Source of the DNA: Cephalotus follicularis
Lineage: Eukaryota; Streptophyta; Magnoliopsida; Oxalidales; Cephalotaceae
NCBI GenBank assembly: GCA_001972305.1
Contig: BDDD01000182.1
Span: 307,480-371,479 of the forward strand
DNA: 64,000 bases
Reading direction: 5' to 3'
Below, piece by piece: positions 1-9,965 of this stretch (its first letter is position 1; every line of letters starts with the position of its first letter). A program made the position numbers and the translations under genes. The notes under the pieces are model-generated. The model was not told the origin of the DNA and did no database searches. It saw only the letters and a program-made list of their open reading frames with translations.

Positions 1-1
1 T

Positions 2-328
2 ATTAAGCTTGAGGATGGTGTGTGGGTAAAGCAACTGACCGGGGGCAGAGAACATGTGAGGGAACCGGCTGTGAGAGCTGGAGTAGATGGGGATGAAGAG
101 GAAGAAGTAGATGATGCTCAGCAGTTTGAAATGAGGCCAAACATTGGAGCGAGCAACAGCAGTGGCAGCAGACCCACTCTAGAGTCTCTTCAGGCGAGGA
201 TGGACTTGGCACAAGCGGATATTGAGTACATTAGAGGGAAAGTGGACCAAATCTATGAAGGCCAAGCCACTCTCATCCAGTTGTTCCAAAACGCCTTTCA
301 ACAAAACCCTCCTCCCGGATCATCATGA
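2..328 (+). CDS. C-terminal end of a retroelement open reading frame
   Basis: The frame is open from the left edge and stops at 326-328, so this is the last 108 codons of a longer protein. It contains an acidic run (DGDEEEEVDD), a serine-rich linker, a heptad-like stretch (LESLQARMDLAQADIEYIRG) that could form a coiled coil, and a tail ending PPPGSS. I recognise no catalytic motif. It lies about 330 bp upstream of the polypurine tract and LTR of E1. It could therefore be the accessory ORF that SIRE-like or non-autonomous plant LTR elements carry near the 3' end (for example the 'putative plant transposon protein' type). That identity is inference from position and composition only. Confidence 0.4.
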   Translation: MKLEDGVWVKQLTGGREHVREPAVRAGVDGDEEEEVDDAQQFEMRPNIGASNSSGSRPTLESLQARMDLAQADIEYIRGKVDQIYEGQATLIQLFQNAFQQNPPPGSS

Positions 329-654
329 GCGACATTGTTGCATTTCATGTTTTATTGTATTTTGAATTGAATGTTAAAAGTTCAAGGTGTAATTCGTAGT
401 TTGTTTACGAAATGTTTTTGTAATGACAATTTAAAGTTTATTATGTACTTGCCTCAATTCGTTTAATGAAAGTGTGTTTAGCTCTTCACTTTCTCTTCAT
501 TTATGTGTTAATGCTTATATATTCTCTCCACTTTGATCTCTTTTGATATATCCATTGAGTATGCATATGTTAAGGGGGAGCTTTTCAATCACATGCTTTG
601 GTTGAGAGGGAGCTTCCTTTTATCTTTTTGTTGTTTGACAAAAAGGGGGAGAAA

Positions 655-2072
655 TGTTAGTGTTATGAATTTTGTGCACATGAAATTTTTCGTTGAGAAA
701 AGTATGAAATTTTGGAAATTTTTGTGCTATGCAAATTTTATGACTGAATTGTGTATATTGAACTTTGGATGTGAAAAGTGTTTAGTTTGTCAAAAATTAT
801 GCAAAATTTGTATGTTTTGTCAATCATCAAAAATGGGGAGATTGTTGGCCTTTGCCACCCCGTTAATTGCCTTAACATGTGTTATTTCGATGATTAACAA
901 ACATGTAATACCTGTATGCATAATTCTCTGAACTATCAATTCATATACTCACTTGATTTAATGCCCAAAGTTATGCAAAAGGTTATTTCTACAGATACAG
1001 GTAAAAACAGCCGACTGCCCAGGTTGGACAGCCGACTGTTTGGGTTGAGTAGCCGACTGTTTGGATTAAACAGTCGACTGGTTCTTGAAGGAATCCCAGC
1101 AACTGCAAGTACACTACACACCAGCTGACTGCCAGGACAAAACAGTCGACTGCTAAGGAGGTCCAGTCGACTGTCAAGTGTTGTCAAAATGGCAGTAGGT
1201 TTTTGAACTCCATACCACCTCAACCAGTCAACTGAAGCAGGACACCAGCAGACTGTCAAGGCTCACCAGCCGACTGTCAATGAAATGTGCAAAAATGGCA
1301 GTAGCTTTTTGGAAGTCCAATCCATCTCAACCAGCCGACTGAAACAGAGCATTAGCCAACTGTCCAGGAGAAACAACCAACTATCCAGAGGAAGCAGCCG
1401 ATTGCCTTCACCAACGGCTACATTTAAAATACGCGCCATCAACTCGAGTTGACTGCCCAGAAAATCCAGCCGACTGGATTATGCCAGACATTCAAAAATA
1501 GATCCGTTGGAGCACATGTTTATAAGCAAAAGTGGAGCATTTTCCAAAGTACTTCAAGCATTCAAGTTGAAAAATCATTCAAGGCAACTCAAGCTACATT
1601 CAAAACACTCTCCACACCAAAAGAGATCATATTGAAGCAATTTCACATATTACAAAGCCTTCACTTTTTACATTCTCTATCACTAGAAGCTTTGTTCAAT
1701 TTTAGCTTAATTGTAAACAAATTCGTTGTGAATTTGTAAACCTTCAAACACTATCAATTTACTCGTAAACAAGAGAGGTTGTCTCTTGTATAGCTCGGAG
1801 GGAGCAATATTGTATTCGCTTGGTTGGAACGAAATTTGTTGAAACCCGGTTGGAGTTTCAAGCCCGGATTGGGGCATACTAGTGAAATACTCAAGGGGAG
1901 GCCTTTGGGAGTGGACGTAGGCGGTTTGCCGAACCACTATATATTTGTTTGCAACTCTCTCAACCCTACACTCTTTAATTTCCGCATTTGAGTGATTGTG
2001 TTTAAATTGTTTCTAGGATATTTGCTAGTTTAATTTTATAAGTCTATTCAGCCCCCCTCTAGACTTCCTACA
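655..2072 (+). repeat. 3' LTR of E1, 1.42 kb
   Basis: The LTR begins TGTTAG after the run AAAAAGGGGGAGAAA and ends CTTCCTACA. A TATA-like TTTATAAG lies at 1519-1526, so the stretch from 655 to about 1550 is U3. The U3 holds the array of CAGYCGACTG near-palindromes annotated separately. The last 150 bp carry the GTGGTTCGGC motif in reverse complement and a C-run followed by TCTAGACTTCC, as in SIRE-like LTR ends. The right end is set by TG...CA only, because the mate LTR is outside the window. Confidence 0.7.
1008..1476 (+). promoter_or_regulatory. Array of CAGYCGACTG near-palindromes in the E1 U3
   Basis: About fourteen copies of the word CAGCCGACTG or CAGTCGACTG, some with one change, are strung along 470 bp. 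Starts I located are 1008, 1029, 1050, 1071, about 1121, 1143, 1164, 1226, 1246, 1267, 1332 and 1351, with weaker copies near 1395, 1448 and 1466. CAGTCGACTG is a perfect palindrome. Steps of exactly 21 bp occur five times. The array ends about 45 bp before the TATA-like box, which is where an enhancer would lie. No binding protein is known to me. Confidence 0.7.
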
Positions 2073-2077
2073 ATATC

Positions 2078-2705
2078 ATTTATATTAAGTCTTTATTTTA
2101 CGTAGAGCATCGCACTAGTTTAATTTACATTATTTGTTTTAGTTTGTGTCAATCTCAGAATTAGTCTCTTTCTTTCATCCTTTACCATTTTTTGTTTTGA
2201 AAATGGCCGAAAACAGAGACAAAACCAAATTCACTGGTTCACCTTCACCATCACCCATTGATACCAAAACTCTATCATTGCGCCTTGACACATACCAGGA
2301 GTCAGTAGACCAAAGGTTTAATCATATGGACGCACAATTTACAAAAATCCTAAATATTTTAGGTGGAATACCTGACCATGTAGAAGAACCGGTTAGACCC
2401 CCGCATGCCTCACCTTATTCATCTGGGTTAGTTAAGGGAATCTTATGAAATCTTAGCGTACAACAATCAAATCCACCCCCTAGGAATTCGTATTGAAACC
2501 TTCAGTTTAATGAATCGGGAGAAAATCTTGAGGATAGCTTTGATGAATCCCAGCGTCATCCTAGGTATCAGGATAGACTTTTCCCATCACCACCTAGACA
2601 GTCTCCACTTCCACATAGATTTGATAACTTTCAGCATCATCCTAGGCATCAGGATAGACATTCTTTTCCACCACCTAGGAATGAGCAAGATTACTACTTT
2701 GAAAT
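2078..2705 (+). mobile_element. G0, left part: leader and gag start of a Reina-like Gypsy element
   Basis: After the E1 LTR comes a leader and a plus-strand ATG at 2203 opening a gag-like reading (MAENRDKTKF, then a Ser/Pro-rich stretch and a helical segment SLRLDTYQESVDQRFNHMDA). The element is interrupted at 2705 by C0 and resumes at 17957. The five bases 2701-2705 (GAAAT) are the target-site duplication of C0. No 5' LTR of G0 is recognisable, and E1 may have landed in or beside it. The element is broken in several places and is the oldest layer of this nest. Confidence 0.6.
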
Positions 2706-3791
2706 TCAAAAAAACCAATGGCAACCTTAAACTAAAGAGATATTGTTTGCGGAAATAACAAAATGAACAATGAAGCTAAACAATCATACAAGAACAAATA
2801 AAACAAATGTAAGTAAAGAGAGAAGGGATAGAGAGAGTGCAAATGAATTTATAGTGGTTCGGCAAAATCTGTGCCAACATCCACTTTCTCAAGAACCCCT
2901 TGAGATTCCACTAGAGACCACTAGCAACCTTTAATTTCGGCTTACGGGTGCAAATCAAAGAAAACCACCTTACACTTGATTTTGGGTTTCCTGTGTAAAT
3001 CAAATAAACACCTTACAAGGGTTCACTCCCCTCTTCACAAAAAAAGATTTGTAATAAAGTTTTGTGTTTACAAATTAACCTCTTAAAGGTTTGATATGAA
3101 AATGTTTGACCGACAAGTTTTGAATGATTTGAAAGTTGAAGATGTTGAGCTCTTGTTCTTAGATTGTGCAAAGGTAATTTTGATCTTCATTCTTGGCTTC
3201 TATTTATTGTAGATTTAAGTTTCTAGCCGTTGTGGAGCTAATAGAGCCGTTGGAGAAGCATTGGAACTTGTTGTGTTTGAAACGGCCCTAAAAAAGTGGT
3301 CCAGTTAATTTCTGTCCGCGCCCAAAGCGTCGCTGGAGTAACACTAAGCATCGACGCTTATGTTACCGTTATGTGTATGAATTTGAATTTCTCGCACAGA
3401 CCGCTGGCGCTTTGATCTGGGTGCCGACTGTTTGGCATAAAGCGCTGACGCTTTCCCTTGAGCGTCGCCGCTTTGAGTTCTTCAATTGATTTTGCAAGTC
3501 ACTGTTTTTAACTGCAGATACATTGCTCTTAGGCGCTGTCGCCTTGGTCCAAACCGCTGACGCTTTCCATTAGATCGTCGGCGCTTTGACCAGTTCATAT
3601 CAACCGCTGAGGCTTTGTCCAGTGCTCACGTCGGTTTACACTCAAAGCGTTGGTGCTTTGATTCCAACCGTCGGCGCTTTGAACATTTTCTGCACTACTT
3701 TATTTTGTTTATCTTTTCTTGCACATAAAGTAACAATGTTAAATGCAAATTCGTAATCATTAAAACTCAGGATTGAGACTAAAAGTTAACA
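2706..3791 (-). repeat. 3' LTR of C0
   Basis: This is the left LTR on the plus strand and the 3' LTR of the minus-strand element. In element orientation it starts TGTTAACTTTTAGTC and ends in a T-run. It carries the GTGGTTCGGC motif (near 2854), a TATA-like AATAAATAG on the minus strand at 3201-3210 and the near-palindrome array at 3324-3690. It matches the split LTR at 6172-6871 plus 17565-17951 along its whole length. Confidence 0.85.
3324..3690 (-). promoter_or_regulatory. Array of GC-rich near-palindromes in the C0 U3
   Basis: The LTR contains repeated words such as AAAGCGCTGACGCTTT (3439), GAGCGTCGCCGCTTTGA (3460), AAACCGCTGACGCTTT (3551), ATCGTCGGCGCTTT (3574), AAAGCGTTGGTGCTTT (3644) and AACCGTCGGCGCTTT (3666). 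Several steps are 21-23 bp. In element orientation the array lies just upstream of the TATA-like box at 3201-3210. This is the same position as the CAGYCGACTG array in E1, but the word is different. The second LTR repeats it at 6785-6871 and 17565-17850. Confidence 0.7.
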
Positions 3792-3793
3792 AT

Positions 3794-4400
3794 CTTCCCC
3801 TTTTTGATGATTACAAAAATTTGTCACATTAAGGAAAAGAAATTATAACAGTTCAAAACAAAAAGTACATTTGAATGATAAGATCCTTTTAGATACCAAC
3901 TTAAAAACTTTAAATAATCTCCCCCTTAATATGACATCTAATTTTCTTTCAATATTCAAAGCAGAGATTTATGCAAATAATCTTATTTAGCTCCCCCTAA
4001 CCATAAACTCCCCCTTAATACAAACACATTCTTCTTTTTGAGAAGTATATATTATTATTAAGCACAATTTCTTATCTAACTCCTCCTTAGTATAAGCTAT
4101 CAATTTCTCCTTAAGTATAAAGCATTCTCCCCCTTTTTGTTAGCATAAAAAGAGTATTACAACAAATTTGATACCATATAGACAAGCATAAAGGGATACA
4201 AATTGAAAGATAATTTTAAAAGAGTATCAATTGTAAATGAATTTAAAAAATATTCAAAGAGGGTAATTCATCATATAATTAAAAAAAAACCAATTGAAAA
4301 ATTGAGAGATACCAATTGAAAGTTAAAGATTAAATCAATGAGAGCATTATATTATAAAAACATTACCTCCCCCTTAACAAAAGCTTTCTTCCCCCTAACT
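3794..4400 (-). other. Non-coding 3' region of C0 with seven polypurine-like tracts
   Basis: Between the gag stop and the 3' LTR there is no reading frame. Instead the minus strand holds repeated AAGGGGGAG-like runs, seen on the plus strand as C-runs near 3794, 3921, 3991, 4009, 4127, 4367 and 4391. Only the one at 3794 abuts the LTR and would act as the classical polypurine tract. SIRE-like elements are known for several such tracts, and E1 shows three. The others may prime extra plus-strand DNA synthesis, which is inference. Confidence 0.6.
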
Positions 4401-4484
4401 TATGTACTTGAGCATTTTGAATTTAACTCCAAGTACACCTACAAAAAATAGAGTTTAAGCTTTTGGTACCCATTTGAACTTGGG

Positions 4485-6017
4485 TCATTGCAAGTTAGTC
4501 ACAAAAGTTCCTTTAGGAACCCAAACTTTTCTAGTTTTAACAAGATAAGAATTCTTTTTATGAAAGCATGAAGTAGAAACATATCCTAATCTACCACAAA
4601 AGTTACAAACAATTTTAGGCTCATTCTTTTTAACAATGAAATTTTTAAAATGTTTGACGTTTTTCATTTCTTCGTAGCCTAAACCGGCTTTATCAAACAC
4701 GCAAATTTGAAGTCCTAAAAGATTGTCCAATTTAGCACTACTATTTGAAAAAGTAGAAAAAGATTTCATCATAGCATCAATCTCAATTTTTAGCTTTTTA
4801 TTTTCTTCCATTGAATCGTTTGATAATTTTGAAGAAACATTTAACACTTCAATCTCATTCATATAAAAGCTATTTTTATTTTGTAGATAATCAATTTCAT
4901 TTAAGAATTTGTTATTTTCATTCTTTAGATTTTCAATTTCTTTTGTCGTGGATATAGCATTTTGCAATTCATCAAAAGAAAATTGTACCTCATTATCACT
5001 TTCTTCTTCACTTGCATCTTCTTCCATAGAGTCACTTTCGGTTTCTTCATGTGCCATGAGAGCAAGATTTACTACTTCTTCATCACTTTCACTTTCTTCG
5101 GAGCTTGAGGGATCGCTATCATCCCAAGTGGCTGCCATTGCTTTCTTCTTCTTGGAATGCTCATTCTTCTTCTTGAATTGCTCTTTGTTGAATTTCTCTT
5201 TCTTCTTAATATTCGGGCACTCGTTTTTGAAATGACTCAGCTTTTTGCATTCATAGCAAGTCGATTCTTCCTTTTTGCTCGATTCTTCATCTTGAGGGAA
5301 TTTCTTTTTGAAGGCCCTTTTATCTTTTTGACTCTTGAGGAACTTCTTGAATTGTTTGAAAATTAGAACAATATCATCATCCTCATCACTCTCACTTTCT
5401 TCCCTCGAGACTCTTAAAGCTATCGTCTTCTTCTTTTTGGCATCCACATGCTCATGATTTTTCATTGTCGTCTCATGCGTCATCAATGAGCCAAGGAGTT
5501 GTTCAAGTGGAAGTGTTGAGAGATCCTTAACTTCCTCAATAGCTGTTACCTTTGGAGTCCAACTTTTTGGCAAGCACCTTAAAATTTTTCTAACAAGTTC
5601 TTGGTTAGAATAATTTTTGCCAAGATTTTTAAGAGAATTAACAATTGTAGTAAAACGAGTAAACATGTCACTTATACATTCATCATAATGCATCATAAAC
5701 AATTCATACTCATGTACAAGCATGCTAATCTTAGATTCTTTTACTTGGTTCGTGCCTTCATACGTAACTTCTAATAAATCCCACATTTCTTTAGCCGTGC
5801 CACATAAAGAAATGCGATTAAACTCATTTGGTCCAATGGCACAAAATAAAACATGTTTAGCTTTTGAGTTTAATTGAAACATCCTAAAATCATTATCATT
5901 ATACTCATTTTCGGGTTTAATTGATTCTACTCCTTCTATCGTTCTCATGGGAATTCTAGGACCATTAACAATAATATGCCACAGTTGATAGTCTAGGGAT
6001 TGTAGAAAAATTATCAT
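4485..6017 (-). CDS. Gag polyprotein of C0 (single uninterrupted frame, 510 aa)
   Basis: This is a Copia-type Gag, the structural protein that forms the virus-like particle and binds element RNA. The N-terminal two fifths match the UBN2/DUF4219 Gag fold seen in SIRE-like elements (LWHIIVNGP, AKEMWDLLEVTYEGT, CLPKSWTPKVTAIEE). A lysine-rich basic region and a CCHC zinc knuckle follow (CYECKKLSHFKNECP, about residues 252-266). Next come acidic serine stretches, a coiled-coil-like segment (about 350-410) and a second Cys-rich motif near residue 468. I see no protease motif and no downstream pol frame. The first displayed codon lies just inside the N-terminal domain, so translation could begin slightly upstream. 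The frame looks whole. Confidence 0.8.
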   Translation of the reverse strand: MIIFLQSLDYQLWHIIVNGPRIPMRTIEGVESIKPENEYNDNDFRMFQLNSKAKHVLFCAIGPNEFNRISLCGTAKEMWDLLEVTYEGTNQVKESKISMLVHEYELFMMHYDECISDMFTRFTTIVNSLKNLGKNYSNQELVRKILRCLPKSWTPKVTAIEEVKDLSTLPLEQLLGSLMTHETTMKNHEHVDAKKKKTIALRVSREESESDEDDDIVLIFKQFKKFLKSQKDKRAFKKKFPQDEESSKKEESTCYECKKLSHFKNECPNIKKKEKFNKEQFKKKNEHSKKKKAMAATWDDSDPSSSEESESDEEVVNLALMAHEETESDSMEEDASEEESDNEVQFSFDELQNAISTTKEIENLKNENNKFLNEIDYLQNKNSFYMNEIEVLNVSSKLSNDSMEENKKLKIEIDAMMKSFSTFSNSSAKLDNLLGLQICVFDKAGLGYEEMKNVKHFKNFIVKKNEPKIVCNFCGRLGYVSTSCFHKKNSYLVKTRKVWVPKGTFVTNLQ

Positions 6018-6171
6018 TCTAGTTTTTCAAAAACTATAATTGTTTCCGTAAAAAAAAGGTGGTCTAGAAATGGAGGAACCATCCAATCCTACGTTTAGAT
6101 TCATTTAGGTTGCCATGGATCTTTATATTTCTAACAATTAAGAATTATGAAATAATCGCTCTGATACCAAC

Positions 6172-6871
6172 TGAAAAAAACCAATGGCAGCCTTAAACTA
6201 AAGAGATATTGTTTGCGGAAATAACAAAATGAACAATGAAGCTAAACAATCATACAAGAACAAATAAAACAAATGTAAGTAAAGAGAGAAAGGATAGAGA
6301 GAGTGCAAACGAATTTATAGTGGTTTGGCAAAATCCGTGCCTACGTCCACTTTCTCAAGAACCCCTTGAGATTCCACTAGAGACCACTAGCAACCTTTGA
6401 TTTCGGCTTACGGGTGCAAATCAAAGAAAACCACCTTACACTTGATTTTGAGTTTCGGGTGCAAATCAACTAAACACCTTACAAGGGTTCACTCCCTTCT
6501 TCACAAAGAAAGATTTGTAATAAAGTTTTGTGTTTACAAATTAACCTCTTAAAAGTTTGATATGAAAGTGTTTGACCGACAAGCTTTGAATGATTTGAAA
6601 GTTGAAGATGTTGAGCTCTTGTTCTTAGATTGTGCAAAGGTCATTTTGATATTCATTCTTGGCTTCTATTTATTGTAGATTTAAGTTTCTAGCCGTTGTG
6701 GAGCTAATAGAGCCGTTGGAGAAGCATTTGAACTTGTTGTGTTTGAAACGGCCCTAAAAAAGTGATACAGTTAATTTCTGCCCGCGCCCAAAGCGTCGCC
6801 GGAGTAACACTAAGCGTCGACGCTTATGTTACCGTTATGTGTATGAATTTGAATTTCTCACACAGACCGCT
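6172..6871 (-). repeat. 5' LTR of C0, inner part (split by G1)
   Basis: This is the 3' portion of the C0 5' LTR in element orientation. It begins on the plus strand with TG plus an A-run at the primer-binding site and runs up to the G1 insertion point. The last five bases (CCGCT, 6867-6871) form one side of the G1 target-site duplication. G1 entered within one of the near-palindromic units. Confidence 0.85.
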
Positions 6872-9626
6872 TGTAACACCCCAAAACGGTGGGAGCCCCT
6901 ACAGGTCAGAACTAAACATAATTGAATAACTAAATATAAACTTAAGGCATAATCTTATCTTTATTCAAAAATACGCGGTGGTCTATAAGCCAAAAACATA
7001 ACGTAATCTGAAAAACTTTAACATAATCCGAAACTAAAAACATAATCTAAAATTAGATACTGTTCAAAGCTAGCCTAAACATGACCATAAGATAGCAAAA
7101 GCATAAACGGACCAATCCCTAGATGGTCCTCAGACATAAGAGGGCATCACTCATCACACATTTCCCCGATGCTCCTGATAACCTGCCGCATGGAAACAAA
7201 AACGCGATTGAGCAAACCTTAGTACAGATAAGGAATATAAAACAGTAAACGGTATACAAATATCTGAACTTTAAAATCAGAAAATAACATGGTTAAATAT
7301 TCCTTCATAATGTAAAACAGAATATTTAAATAAAACAATTATAAAATCTTCATAACTTTCTGATTAGCTTAGTATCAAAATTTTCGAATAACATGAACTT
7401 ATAAATCATAAGTTTATCCAATTTTCATAATTCCATACAGAGATCCAATGTACATATATATATAAGTACAAGGGGTTCGCGAGGCCCACAAGCCAAACGG
7501 AAAGACGTGCACGGCACTACACAATCAATCCCAAAATATAAATCTAATAATAACTAGAGTCGACTCATACGCCTCAAAAGGATCCATACCCTACCCTCAG
7601 GATACATATTAAGAGAGACGTCGTAGACCGATCACACCGCCACGGTAGGTGTCATGTCCTCCGTGCCAAAGAACATGCCTATGAAGCCTCATAGGTAGGT
7701 TTTTCTCTGTATGTCACTATGCTAAAACATCGTTTTATTATAAAACAAAACATAAACAGATTTTCCAAATAATTTTTGAACACATCTAAAAGCATAACCA
7801 TATTCAAGTCCAAAAATGTACATACTTCCAAAGGTGAAAGTCATGTTCATTTAAACCAAAATTAGCATACTTCCAATGGTGAAAGTCATACTCAAATTAT
7901 AAAATCGGTAGTATTTAACTTGTAATAGAACTGATTTTATTCAAATGAAACCAAATATCCAAAAATAGAAAATTCCATTTCAACACCATTAGAAGATAAT
8001 AAGAAAAATTCGTACATTTATCATAAAATGAAACTAAATTGTTTCAATAAATTCAGATTAAGATAGCCAAAAAATGATAGTGTCCATACCACATTCGTAA
8101 AAGTAAAACAGAATTCCTTTCAATAAATTCGAAGAAGATATCCAAGAACGAAAAATAAGTACCTTATGCGATTACAGAAATAACTTTAAGAATAAATCGG
8201 TAGACCTTTAGACCGCACCCCGATCGATACGATTATCTAAAAGAAATCATATAATTCGAATAAGGACTCGAAACTATGTAACGAACATAAATCAGAATTT
8301 AACAGTGAATGAAAACGAAGGGGATGAACATTTCTTAGGGGTGAACATAGGCACTTTACGTGTAACTGAAGAATGTTTACAGTGCTATTTGAGAATGATA
8401 AAATGGTGATTACAATTAAGCAACATACACTGTCTCAACCTACACTAACACAGCACACTAACACTGTTCACAAAATAGCACCTACCCCAACACCATCTAC
8501 ACCCTCTGTGCACAACACAAACACACTCACACTACCCATGCACACACCCACCTACACTGCCGTTACTCACACAAACTCAAACAACACCCACACCAACACC
8601 ATCTACACTCACTGCCCGTGCACACACAACACCTACACTGCCACTCACAGCACACACACTACACCATAACACTCAACACACACACACTGTCACCATACAG
8701 ACACACTAATACACACACTGCCACACTTGACACAACACACACACATTGCCTACAATAATACACACACACACACACACTTCGGCTGCCCACATACATAACC
8801 ATCACTCACACACTGCACCTGCTAACACCACACACACTGCTCTGATACACTCAACACACCCACACCAGCTATGCACAACAAACACCCTCAACACTGGCTA
8901 CTGCACACACACACCAACCTACACAGCACACATATATATACTCAGCACACACACACACACACTGCCCATCCACAACGCACACACACATCGCCCGTGCACA
9001 CACAACACACACACACACACACTAAAACACACCTGCATGCCACCCAAAACAAAGGAGGAATATGGCTGCTATGCACAAGGGAGAGGGGCGGGAATTAACA
9101 GTTTATGCATTTAAACGGATTCATCACAAACCTCAGCAACCAATCAACCAGCATCAGGGTAGACAGCATATATATGACATCCAAAGGCTATTACTACAGA
9201 CTAAGAAGCAAGAAAGCATGAAGAAAGTGGCTGGTTCCAGGCAAGAGAGAGAGAGACGTTTCACAGCCACACATACAATGGTTTATGCCATAACCAAAAC
9301 AATTCTTTAAACTAAAACACCATAGACAAACCTGAAATGGGGTGGAACCGTGGCTGGCAACGCAAGAATTCCCTGGAGCTTGGGCAACAGTGGCGTCGGG
9401 CAGCAAGAGAGAGAGGGAGAGACAAAGAAGATGGAGTAGCAATTAAGGTGGCCAACGTTTAAAAAAAAAAAGAGAAACGTGGGAGAGAGGAACATGGAGT
9501 AAGTGAGAGTTTGATGGAGAGAGATGCGCCAGAGAGAGAGATTCGTGTGGGAGATGGGAAGAATAAGTGAGAGATGGGAGAGAGACGTGAGAACGGGAGA
9601 GAGAGAGTAAGTGAGAGATGGGAGAA

Positions 9627-9661
<35 letters not shown>

Positions 9662-9911
9662 GAAAAAGAAAGAATAAAAGAATAAAAGAATAAAAGAATG
9701 TGAAAGAAAGGTAAAATTTATATAAAGTGTTTTATAAATCAATTACTAATGTACAAATCATTATTCAATGGTCCAAGGCTAGAAGCAACTTAGCTCAGCC
9801 AAGGACAAAACCAAAGTGGACAATTCACATACCCAAAATAAATTAATTAACAACTCACAAAATAATTCAAAAGGTCCAAAAATTTAACACATGGACAGAC
9901 AGAGTATTACA
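6872..9911 (-). repeat. 3' LTR of G1 (3,040 bp)
   Basis: It starts TGTAACACCCC and ends GTATTACA on the plus strand. The polypurine tract, seen on the plus strand as TCTCTACCCCCT, abuts its inner end at about 9912-9923. It holds the CCGCATGGAAACAAAAACGC motif (near 7186) and a CA-rich tract. It also has purine-rich GAGA/GAAA stretches at 9470-9690, which lie near the LTR start in element orientation. Confidence 0.92.
8430..9045. repeat. Degenerate CACA-rich tract in the G1 LTR
   Basis: About 600 bp of imperfect CA, ACAC and CACTGCC repeats. The same tract recurs in the other LTR (about 16075-16670) and, diverged, in solo LTR S30 (about 32920-33460). The His/Thr-rich frames it produces are by-products of the repeat and not genes. 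Confidence 0.85.
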
Positions 9912-9965
9912 TCTCTACCCCCTAAAAAAAAGATTTCATCCCGAAATCATAAATAATCACATACC

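Larger units (their letters stand above)
1..2072 (+). mobile_element. E1: 3' end of a SIRE-type Copia-like LTR retrotransposon
   Basis: The left edge cuts into the body of a plus-strand element. What remains is the end of an open reading frame (to 328), an AT-rich non-coding stretch, three polypurine runs (571-580, 605-612, 641-653) and a 1.4-kb 3' LTR. The last polypurine run sits directly before the LTR. The LTR starts TGTTAG and ends CCTACA. Its end region carries the TAGTGGTTCGGC motif (reverse complement near 1930-1942) that also occurs in the LTRs at 2706, 6172 and 62100, which is why I place them in one SIRE-like lineage. The 5' LTR and most of the body lie outside the window, so neither a target-site duplication nor an age can be given. 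Confidence 0.75.

Noticed and set aside
1008-1476. CRISPR-like array of short palindromes with spacers
   Set aside because: The units are 10 bp, degenerate, with 11-bp gaps, inside a plant LTR; no cas genes and a eukaryotic context.
4909-5366. Plus-strand Phe/Leu/Ser-rich frames
   Set aside because: Shadows of the minus-strand Gag of C0; the minus frame shows the zinc knuckle.
8373-9114. Long frames rich in His and Thr
   Set aside because: They are translations of degenerate CA repeats inside the G1 LTR and recur in the other LTR; no sign of coding selection.
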